Shown piece by piece: positions 49,001 through 58,232 of a stretch of 64,000 nucleotides of DNA. The position numbers were made by a program, and so were the translations under genes. The DNA is from Alisma plantago-aquatica (Eukaryota; Streptophyta; Magnoliopsida; Alismatales; Alismataceae). The DNA is taken from the NCBI GenBank assembly GCA_963693085.1, contig OY856411.1:1347029550-1347093549 (forward strand). The letters run 5' to 3'. The notes beneath the pieces were generated by a model. The model was not told the DNA's origin, ran no database searches, and saw only the letters and a program-made list of their open reading frames with translations. Each line of letters begins with the position of its first letter. Position 1 is the stretch's first letter.

Positions 49001-49321
49001 CCTAGGATTAGGATAAGGAGTACATTACTTTCAGCATGGGCCTAACTCATGAAGATGTTTGTTGGAGACAAACTTGATATGGTTTATATTTCCCTATACT
49101 AGATCCTCATGTTATATCTTTCATGTAAACCCTAAATGGGAGATGATGATATAGTCATTACTTTCATTTTGATACTACACTTTGGTTGTCTTGAAAACAA
49201 TTATTGAGATTTGAAAATTTTACACCTATTTCAAGCATACCTTTTGAGTGTTTTTGGAATGGATGTTCTATTCTTCAAATTTTAGTAGGGAGTGGATTCC
49301 CTCTGGGTCCCACTCCTTACA
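46019..49321 (+). repeat. LARD 5' LTR
   Basis: 3303 bp, complete. Its first 1.88 kb is colinear with 51423-51926 plus 62607-64000; for example gggtatattcttagtttgg, taatgactccaaaagtgg, tggactgtgccatcc, and a final ttgcttatttggcttt at the window edge. The uninterrupted Athila target (gtgagttttctcc) is at about 46515-46527. A frame at 47629-47835 (minus) is a chance ORF. The part after 47.9 kb has no partner in the window. Confidence 0.85.
47394..47400 (+). promoter_or_regulatory. LTR TATA box (TATATAA)
   Basis: ccctatataaaccc, preserved at 63484-63490 in the 3' LTR although the flanks have diverged. Confidence 0.55.
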
Positions 49322-49324
49322 ACA

Positions 49325-49337
49325 TGGCATCAGAGCC
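49325..49337 (+). other. Primer binding site, initiator tRNA-Met type (LARD)
   Basis: tggcatcagagcc, one base from the usual site, 3 bp after the LTR end ccttaca. Confidence 0.85.
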
Positions 49338-50025
49338 CATGGTAGTCAGAATCTGAGTATTTTAATTTTGTGTCCCTAATTAAAATCATTTCCTTACATA
49401 GTTCCCCTTGATGTGACATGTTTACCTTAGAATTGACCTATGTTTTTCATGAGATGATGAAAGGTTGATTTAGGATCATAAGAGTTTCACATTAGAATTG
49501 TGTTTAATTAACCTTTATGTGATGAACCTGATAGGTATCTATTAGGGCATAAGTTGAAAGCAAAGGTTCTAGAAAACAATAGGGTTTGGGGGCTGGAAAG
49601 ATCTTCCTCCATGCCACTAGCTTGGTTACGAAGACTCCTGGATCCGCATGATACATGCCTAGTCTGAGCTGATACTGATTGTCCAAAATAGCATATCTAT
49701 AGGCAATGGTAGCCTTAGACATCTATGTTGGATACTCTTGGAAACCTTATAAGTTGACCTTGTGTTTTAGTTGCAATGACTTGTTTGAGGATGGATACAC
49801 AATATAGTTCCCTTATATCCCATAGAACCACATGTTTGGGCAGTCTATCCTTAGAACCTAGACTTTGAAGTTTGGTGTTTAGCAAGCAATCAAGTGATAG
49901 ATCTTGTGCATGGTTTAGTTAGACTCACCCTTTTACCTCTACATTAGTTTGACTTGGTAGGCCAAACCTTTAAGGGGTGAAGGGATAGTATTAGTACCTT
50001 GATAGATCATGGATATGTTGATTTT

Positions 50026-50070
50026 AAGGATGAAATCCATTTTGAGGGATGGAGTCATGTAACATACATA
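50026..50070 (+). other. Second polypurine-tract/LTR-start look-alike inside the LARD interior
   Basis: aaggatgaaatccattttga, then gggatggagtca and tgtaacata, parallels ggggatgaaatcctttttag, ggggtggagtga, tgtaacaaa at the genuine 3' junction (51391-51431). A tgttaca terminus occurs at 51352-51358, so 50058-51358 could be a related LTR, but the flanking 5-mers (agtca, tactc) do not match. Confidence 0.5.
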
Positions 50071-51062
50071 AATCTAGCTACTTTGAATCTAGAAACCCTA
50101 ACTCCATGATTAGGAGGTTAATGCGCTTGAATCCTTAGAATTGACCTAACAAGTTATAGTTATAAGCCCACATGCCTGTTTATATACTAAAGAACATATA
50201 ATGGTCATCTAATGAATAATTCATATGTCTGAATCCTAATGAATATTTAATGTAGATAATATGAGTAACTCAAATATTAATACACATGATGTTGACCATG
50301 TCATCAACCAGTAAACCCTAATGATATGATGAGCAAGATAATTGGAACCTAACTTTGAGCTCAATGCATTATAAGAACGTATAAGCAAAGTATAACCTAA
50401 ACCCTAAGTTGTACTCATCTAACTTTGATATATGCATCCTTGGTTACCTTAATGATACATTAGTGACATTAGGTGTCATAATTAGATAACATGTTGTGAT
50501 ACACATAAATGGTATATAATCACCTAATCATAGATTAATCAAGTCATCCATATGTAATGCATATAACCTTGTTCTCTAATACACACCTAACTAATCACCT
50601 AATCTGACTTGGTATGTGAATCAAATCATTAACATGTAACATGTCCCACATGGTTCACTAAAATACACATAATGACTTCAATATGGATAGGAAGTAAGTG
50701 GATTTATGTAAATGGTCATAATCAATAATAGTAAGTGAATAAATATGAGAAAATGAATAATGATGACATTAATGTGAGTAATAATGGTAATGTGACAATG
50801 TTTAATATATATAAGTAATTAATGTGACATTATTTGAATTAATTGTAGGCTTAATAACAAATTGGATAAAATTTCCCTATTTCGTGCACGATAATATGTT
50901 ATAATTTAATATGGTGATAATATGAGGATAATAGAATCTAAATCCAATTTATTAAGGATAATGATCTAATATTGAGTAAAATCTAATTGCACTAAAATTC
51001 TTAATGAGATAAATAATAAAAATATAGGATTTGTGCATAATAATGAATGTAACTCTTTTGGA

Positions 51063-51206
51063 AACAAAGTGAATATAAAATGACACAATTAAAAAGAATA
51101 TTAATAATGATGTAATATCATAATAAATATATATAACAAAGTGAATATAAAATGACACAATTAAAAAGAATATTAATAATGATGTAATATCATAATAAAT
51201 ATATAT
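51063..51206. repeat. 72-bp tandem duplication
   Basis: Two copies starting aacaaagtgaatataaaatg at 51063 and 51135, apparently identical over the unit; this implies a recent duplication in an otherwise old interior. Confidence 0.92.
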
Positions 51207-51407
51207 ATTAAGCCTAAAATGTTAATTGTGTTATTTCCAAAAGTGGAACCCTATGTGATCCATGAGAACTTGACCCATGAGGAGTTACTAGTGACATTTT
51301 GGTGGAAGTTTGATGGTTTGGAAGAAACAACTTGGTAGCCTAGAGATGAGATGTTACATACTCACCCTTCCCTCTTTGCTTGAGATTTGGGGGATGAAAT
51401 CCTTTTT

Positions 51408-51422
51408 AGGGGGGTGGAGTGA
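51408..51422 (+). other. Polypurine tract (LARD)
   Basis: aggggggtggagtga directly before the 3' LTR start tgtaacaaatg. Confidence 0.85.
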
Positions 51423-51926
51423 TGTAACAAATGAAAATTTGGGTATATTCTTAGTTTGGTTCTTTTCCTAAGATTTTCCTATCTTTTCTATACTTTTTGT
51501 CCTTGATGTTGAATTTGTGGAATTATTAGTGGCTTGGGGTGAATTTGATCACCATTTATGCCAATATATGGGTTTATGCACAAATACCTCAGTGAATACT
51601 TCAATCAGGGCCTAAAATGCAAATGACCACTTAAGTGGGATAATGATAAAATAGATTCGTTATAGAACATTCCTTAGCCTTTTGGAGAAGAGGAAAGGGA
51701 ATGAATAACAATGCTTTAAATATGTTAATGTGATATTTAAATTATTTCATATGAAAAATAGTGGTAATATTAGATAATGGACTAAAATTCAAAGGAAGAC
51801 TAATTGGTTAAAGATAACTTGAGATGCATTTTCTTTGGGTTTGGTTTGGCTTGACGGCCAACTTTTCATAATTTTGGGATAATAATAATTATATCTATTT
51901 TATTTACAAAAGAAAAGGTGAGTTTT
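51423..51926 (+). repeat. LARD 3' LTR, first part
   Basis: Colinear with 46019-46521 of the 5' LTR; interrupted at gtgagtttt by the Athila element. Confidence 0.88.
51922..51926. repeat. Target-site duplication GTTTT (left, Athila)
   Basis: Identical to 62602-62606; the empty site gagttttctcc is kept in the LARD 5' LTR. Confidence 0.88.
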
Positions 51927-53738
51927 TGATAACACCAATTTTTGTGATGTTTTTGCCCTTTATTTTGTTATCAAAACTGCCCTTTTTTGCTATTTTCCTC
52001 TCTTTTATATGCACTTTCGTAATAATTGGCCAAGCAATGCTCTTAATCCAATTTTCCTATCTTTTGCAGAGTTTTCCTCATTTTTGGGCAATAAGGCCGC
52101 TCCGGCCCATGAATAAGTCCAAGCCTGTCTCGGCCTCCCTGACGCCCGATACAACCCCTGCCTGACAGGGGTTGGGCGACACAAAGACGCTCGACAAAGA
52201 AGTATCGCGCGAGAAGAAGCTGACGGACGTCACGCCTTCTACCCGACAGGGAGCCCGGCTCGCCCCGACAACCCAGCTTGTCGGGCGACACAACCACCCA
52301 CCGGCAGGCGCGCCGCCCGTCACGACCGATAGCCGACACCATCTACGTCGAGTGACACCTCTGTATCGGCCCATCCAACGACTGGAGCATAAGGGGGCCA
52401 TGTGGCACTTTGAGCACCATGTCTTCTCCCCAACCAGCTGACTATAAATAGCAGCTACAGGGAGCCGAAAAGACAAGTTCAGAATTCAGTGTTTTTGAAT
52501 TCGGACAGTTGGGAGTTGAGCTATCTTCCAAGGAGATTGCGAGAGCATACGTGTCGTGCCCCAGTGCTTGTCTCGGGCGACGCTAGGTGAGCTTCTCCTC
52601 ATCCCGAGAGGGAGGGGACAATTCACTTAGGACCGTCCCGAGACAACACTGCGGGCCGATATCGGCCGACGTAGATGAGTGACACAAGTGCCCGACAACA
52701 ACAATACGTAGCTCTTAGCCCGACACGATATCAAACCGATACGCTTAGCTTGTCGAGCGTGCCGCCCGAGAGGGTGTGCCGCCCGACATGAGCGTATCGG
52801 CCAGGGTCCTTGAGCGATGCGGTTGACAGTCAGTGCGTGCCGCCCAAGAGGGTGTGCCGCCCGACACATCTGTATCGGGCTAGGCCTCTGACCGATATCG
52901 GGCAGGAGAGCTACAGCACCCTGTCATCCTTCTACATCAAGGAGGCGACACCTATCTTTACTTTCTGTCATTTAATTCCTTACTTATGCATTATAATTAA
53001 GACCCTTTATTTGTCTATGGAAATAGAAGATGCTTAATTACTTGTTGCTCTGTGCTTGGTACAATATGTTGGATGATTTCTATGTATGATATACGAACTC
53101 CAGCTTGCATGTTTGGATCACATTTCGCTTAGCTAACGAATCGTGTTTTCCCGTCACAACAACTTCGAGAGTTGTGTTGTGGCTCTAGTGTTTGGTCCGA
53201 TTCTGGAGTACGAGAGTGCCTGGAACGGAGTTGCTTTAGTGACCTTTCCACTCTAATTTTAGTCCAGTGACCTCGAGAGGGGCGCTGATGCCTTGTTAGA
53301 GGTACCCGCTTCGAGGGGAGGGGTACAGGACTGGTTCTACCGCCGCTTGTTTTACCGCAGTTTTATCCTTCGTACCTCGCTTTAGCTCGAGCAGTATCTT
53401 TCTGTTTTTGTTGCATGAAAATCCCTAAAAACAGCTAAATGATTAAAATCTTAAATCTCTCTTGTAGCTCCACTTGGAGTTAGTTTTCTTTGTTTTATTT
53501 GTGACATCTTATTGCTCCCCTTTTTGGGGAATTTATCTCTCTTTATACCTGCCGGAGTGTAGCGTGTCGATTCCGTGTTCTCAACACTACCCCCTTGTCC
53601 CTGTGTTCGACCTCGTATATCTACTTCAACCCTGTAAACAAAGTTGTGGGGGCCTAGAAGGATTCGGGTTTATAAATGTAAAAGCTCGACTACCTCAAAT
53701 CCGCCTCCAATTTTAGGACGCGCGATTTAGGCCGGTCA
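51927..53738 (+). repeat. Athila 5' LTR
   Basis: 1812 bp, TG...CA. Differs from the 3' LTR by scattered substitutions and by a 17-bp stretch, gagagggtgtgccgccc (about 52769-52785), absent from the 3' LTR. The 52.15-52.95 kb part is GC-rich and full of short cgacac/gtatcgg/ccgatatcgg motifs. Long antisense frames there are by-products of GC-rich sequence. Confidence 0.93.
52443..52450 (+). promoter_or_regulatory. Athila LTR TATA box (TATAAATA)
   Basis: ctgactataaatagcag, identical core at 61324-61331 in the 3' LTR; likely Pol II promoter of the element, following the GC-rich U3 motifs. Confidence 0.7.
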
Positions 53739-53744
53739 ACTTTT

Positions 53745-53762
53745 TGGCGCCGTTGCCGGGGA
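53745..53762 (+). other. Primer binding site, tRNA-Asp type
   Basis: tggcgccgttgccgggga, 6 bp after the 5' LTR; complementary to the 3' end of plant tRNA-Asp as in Athila elements. Confidence 0.9.
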
Positions 53763-53936
53763 TAGGGCAAAAGTGGTACTATTGATGAATACAAATCCAC
53801 TAAATACACTCCTGTGCCTCAATCTTAGCAATGAGCTTGACAACACTCTATGAATATTCAATTTTCTAAACTTGATTTTCTATGCCTTTTCAGGAACTCT
53901 AAAAAACTGTGACATGTTCCGCCAAGGTTTGAGACC

Positions 53937-54335
53937 ATGTCTCACTGTGAGCAGTCTCTTTCTGAGAGTGAATGTCAGGGCCGAGGTGGGAGGTCGAGCC
54001 AGCCTAGCTTGGTTGGTCAGCTTTCTTCCTACATAAAGAGACATGATACCATCATCAACAAACTAGTGCAGAACACGCTCCCTAGCCCTGGGGCTCTGAA
54101 TTCAATGCAACGCCAGATGGCCAGCTTGCAGATGCGCCAGCGTGAGGTAGATCGACGACTGACCCAGATGGATGCTCTGATGGAGAATCCTAAAATAAAA
54201 GTTCCCCCACACCCTGACTCTGCCGTAAAGGCAGTCCTGAGGTCTGGAAGAATGCTGGAGCGCCCTGATGAAGCCAGGCCTGAGCCCGAGCTAAGGCCTG
54301 AGGGTGCTACCCCAGCAGAAGGGGAAGAAAGATGA
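53937..54335 (+). pseudogene. Athila gag, C-terminal remnant
   Basis: 132 codons from an ATG at 53937 to TGA 54333-54335. The readable part is a coiled-coil-like stretch (QLSSYIKRHDTIINKLVQN ... MQRQMASLQMRQREV) followed by KAVLRSGR, which fits the tail of Athila gag before the protease. The large capsid domain is missing: only about 175 bp separate the primer site from this ATG, so most of gag has been deleted. The frame is the same as that of protease and pol. A further in-frame TAA is at 54357-54359. Whether the ATG was ever used as a start is unknown. Confidence 0.75.
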
Positions 54336-54359
54336 GCAGACGTTCGAGAGTCTGCATAA

Positions 54360-55427
54360 GGGTTCCCTGAGGAGCTGCCTGGCAAAAGGAATTCTTACGC
54401 TCCTAGGATTTCGTTCCCGTACAAGCTGATAAAGGCGAATCTGAAGAAGCGTCATGAGAAGTTCATGGACTCGATCAGGAAACTGCATCTTGAAGTCCCC
54501 TTCCTTGATGCATTGGAAGAGATGCCTACGTACGCCAAGTTCCTCAAGGACCTTATTACAAAGAAGAGAAGGGGAGGGAGGATAGAGATTGTGCATCTAG
54601 CTTCCGCATCCTCCACCTTCTTGAAGCCTGACGCGCCAAATAAGAGAAGGGATCCCGGAGCCTTCACGATCCCGTTCGACATCGGAGACAACATCAAGCA
54701 CAAGGGTCTAGCAGACTTGGGGGCGAGCATTAGCCTCATGCCTCTAAGTTTCGCACAAAGGGTGGGTTTGACCGACGTGGTTGGAACCAACATGCGGATT
54801 CAACTGGAAGACCACACCTTTAAGAGACCCGTTGGCATTGTCGAAGATGTGCCGATAAGGGTTGGCGATTTCTTCATCCCTTGCGATATAGTCATCATCG
54901 ACACAGCTGAAGACCCCCGGTGCCCGATCATCTTTGGGCGCCCCTTCTTGGCGACAGGGAGGGCGCTGATTAATGTTTCCGAGGGGGTGATCACTTTAAG
55001 GGTCGGCAACGACCATATGGACTTCAAGCTGAAAGAAATCATGAGAAGCCCATCCCTCTCTGAATCAGCATGTTTCGTAGATAGCTACAATAAATTCTGC
55101 GAGGAAGTAGAGGAAGATATCTGGATAGTAGACCCCCTCTTGAGGGCTATAAACTGTCAAGATCCCGACCTCGAAGATCCTAAGGTCGTGAAGCATCTCA
55201 ACCTTTTCAACCTTTCTGACGAAGACTTGCAGGAAGAGGATAAGGTGGTTGAGTCTGTGATGTATGCCTCTCTTGAGGAGGAGCCTCAGGAGAAGGCACC
55301 CAGGCCAAAGCCAGAGTTAAAAGCGTTGCCGGAAGGCCTGAAGTACGAGTTCTTAGATGAAGAGCACAGAAACCCCGTCATCGTAAACGCCGATCTTTCA
55401 AGCAACCAGCTGGACCGACTCCTTGAG
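54360..55427 (+). pseudogene. Athila protease region (aspartic protease)
   Basis: Reading continues in frame after the gag stops with FPYKLIKANLKKRHEKFM and EEMPTYAKFLKDLITKKRR, the usual lead-in to the Athila protease. The catalytic motif LADLGASISLMP has its Asp codon at 54714-54716. Downstream IIFGRPFLATGRALI fits the second conserved protease block, followed by an acidic linker (DLEDPKVVKHLNLFNLSDED). It ends at TAG 55428-55430. The active-site motif is intact, so the block to function is the surrounding stops. The enzyme would process the gag-pol polyprotein. Confidence 0.88.
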
Positions 55428-55430
55428 TAG

Positions 55431-57245
55431 TTAAGGCTCCACAGGAGGGCTATAGGATATTCAGTAGATGATATCAAAGGCCTTAGCCCCTCCCTGTGCA
55501 TGCATCACATTAACTTGGATGAATCTGCCAAACCTCTGGTTCAACCCCAGAGGAATCTAAACTAGATGCTCAAGGAGGTCGTCAAGAAAGAGGTAATAAA
55601 GCTTAGGGATGTGGGGATCATTTACCCAATCAGCGACAACAATTGGGTAAGTCTGATCCACGTAGTGCCCAAAAAGGGAGGGATGACGGTGGTTAAGGGT
55701 GAGAAGGGTGACAAGGTGGCGGTTAGGACCGTCACCGGCTGGAGGATGTGCATAGATTACCGAAAGCTAAATCAGGCTACAAAGAAGGATCATTTTCCGC
55801 TACCTTTTATTGACCAAGTTCTCGAAAGGTTAGCGCATCACGATTTCTTTTGTTTTCTTGATGGCTTTTCAGGTTTTTACCAGGTACCCATCTTGCCCGA
55901 CGATCAAGAGAAAACAACATTCACCTACCTTTACATCACTTATGCCTTGCGAAGGATGCCCTTCGGACTCTGCAACGCCCCCGCTACCTTTCAGAGATGC
56001 ATGATATCGATGTTCTCAAATTTTCTAGAAGACATCGTAGAAGTTTTCATGGACGACTTTTCCGTCTATGGGAAGGACTTCGACAGTTGTCTAAAGAATC
56101 TGGCATCGGTCCTTCAAAGGTGCGAGGAGAATAGCCTAGTTCTGAACTGGGAAAAATGCCATTTCATGGTGCGGGAGGGCATCGTTCTCGGGCATAAGAT
56201 CTCGAAGCATGGGATCGAAGTGGACACAAGCAAGGTTGAAGCAATATCCAAGCTTCCTCCACCGAGATCCGTGATGGGGGTGCGAAACTTCCTCGGGAAT
56301 GCGAGATATTACCGAAGATTCATCAAGGACTTCTCAAAGATTTCCAAACCGCTGTCCAATCTTCTGGTAAAAGACGCTGAATTTGTTTTCTCTAATGATT
56401 GTCTAAGTGCTTTTCAGGCCCTTAAAAACACTTTGATATCACCACCTATCCTTCAAGCGCCAGAATGGGGTTTACCTTTTGAGCTGATGTGCGACGCAAG
56501 AGACTACGTGGTTGGAGCAGTCCTGGGGCAAAAGAAAGACAAAAAGCACCATGTGATTTGCTACGCTAGTCGCACGTTGGATGAGGATCAAGTAAACTAC
56601 ACAACAACTGAGAAGGAAATGCTCGCGATCGGCTTCGCGTTTGATAAGTTCAGGTCGTATCTCATCGGAGAAAAGGTCAAGGTATACACAGATCATGGGG
56701 CAATAAAATACTTAATGCAAAAGAAAGACGTGAAGCCCAGACTGTTAAGGTGTGCCTTACTGCTCCAAGAATTCGACCACGAAATTATCGACAAGAAGGG
56801 CACAGAGAATGTGGTCACAGACCATCTGTCAAGGATCGTGACTGAGAAAGAGAGAGGGCCTCCTATCAACAATGACTACGCCGACGAAGCTCTTATGTTG
56901 GCCGAAGCCCAAGAAGAAAGCCTACCCTGGTTTGCAGACATCTGCAATTATCTTGCTTGCGGAGAATTGCCTCCTGACATAACGTACAATCAGAAGAAGA
57001 AGCTTTTCACGGAGGTTAAAAACTACTACTGGGATGATCCTCTCCTGTTCAGAAGGTGCGCCGACAACTTATACAGGAGGTGCATACCAGAAGAAGAAAC
57101 CGCGGACATCTTGAAGCAATGCCACGCCTCCCCCTATGGTGGTCACGTAGGAAGCGAAAGAACAGCTGCAAAGGTGCTACAGTCAGGTTTCTACTGGCCC
57201 TCCTTATTTAAAGAAGCTGCACAGTTTGTGAAGGCTTGCAAAGAG
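55431..57245 (+). pseudogene. Athila reverse transcriptase, RNase H and integrase zinc-binding domain
   Basis: In frame with protease; one TAG at 55563-55565 precedes the 560-codon stretch 55566-57248. [41 protein letters not shown] and the catalytic FMDDFS (Asp codons 56052-56057). RNase [36 protein letters not shown], with the acidic residues present. The integrase N-terminal zinc domain begins [10 protein letters not shown] and ends KACKE at TGA 57246-57248. Only the first Cys of the expected Cys pair region is kept; a short in-frame loss around the stop removes the rest. Residues of RT and RNase H look intact. Confidence 0.92.
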
Positions 57246-57248
57246 TGA

Positions 57249-58232
57249 CTGTTTACGGGGAACATAGGGTGGAGGGATGAAATGCCAATGGCGAGCTGGA
57301 TTGAAGTCAAAATATTTGACGTATGGGGGATCGACTACATGGGACTATTTCCCCCATCTCGGGGGTATCAGTACATACTCGTGGCTGTGGATTATGTATT
57401 GAAGTGGGTGGAAGCGGTAGCCACCCAAACCTGTGACGCCAAGTCGGTTATCAAGCTCTTCGAGAAGACCATCTTCCCTCGTTTCGGCGTCCCGCGCACA
57501 GTTATTAGCGACAGAGGATCGCACTTTGGAGAAAGACAATTTGAAGCACTCCTGTGCAAGTACGGAGTGAAGCACAAGATCGCTACACCCTACCATCCCT
57601 AGACGTCAGGGCAGGTAGAGGTTTCCAACAGACAAATCAAGCAGATCTTGCAGAAAACTGTCAGCCAAACAATGAAAGATTGGTCCATGAAGCTTGACGA
57701 CGCACTTTGGGCGTACCGTACTGCTTACAAAACACCCATTAGAACCACCCCCTACTGACTCATCTACGGAAAATCCTGCCACCTGCCTTTGGAGTTGGAA
57801 CACAAGGCCCTTTGGGCAATCAAGTTCCTAAATATGGACCTCGACAAAGCTGGAGAAAAGAGATTTTCGCAACTTCAAGAGCTCGAAGAGCTGAGAATGA
57901 ATGCCTATGAAAATGCAAAAATCTACAAATAGAGGACAAAGTTGTGGCATGATGCCCATCTCAGGATAAAAGATGTAAGCGAAGGGGATAAGGTCTTGTT
58001 ATTCAAGTCCTCTATTCGTCTTTTCCTGGGGAAGTTACAAACGAGGTGGTCTTGACCATTCACAGTGTCAAAGATATATCCATCAGGGATGATGGAACTC
58101 TATGAAAAAGATGACCCGACCAAGGCCTTTCAGGTGAATGGGCACAGGGTGAAAAGGTTCTACAAAGATGAAGCATTTTTCAGGAGAGTAGAGATCAGTC
58201 TGCAAGATATGGATACAGTTAGGGCTGATTAA
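57249..58232 (+). pseudogene. Athila integrase core and C-terminus
   Basis: Still in the same frame. After LFTGNIG the catalytic core shows GIDYMGLFPPS (first Asp), ISDRGSHFGE (second Asp) and, past a TAG at 57600-57602, [13 protein letters not shown] (Glu). It goes on through [13 protein letters not shown], a TGA at 57756-57758, [15 protein letters not shown], a TAG at 57930-57932, KLWHDAHL, a TGA at 58053-58055, and ends at TAA 58230-58232. The D-D-E residues are all present. Integrase would insert element cDNA, but four internal stops separate its parts. Confidence 0.9.

Larger units (their letters stand above)
49338..51407 (+). other. Non-coding LARD interior
   Basis: AT-rich, no transposon protein motif on either strand. 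It contains an internal polypurine/LTR-start look-alike at 50026-50070 and an exact 72-bp tandem duplication at 51063-51206. A frame of 72 codons at 49504-49722 (minus) has no recognisable domain. Confidence 0.6.

Noticed and set aside
54029..55042. Long minus-strand frames opposite Athila gag and protease
   Set aside because: Shadows of the plus-strand coding frame, which carries the real motifs.
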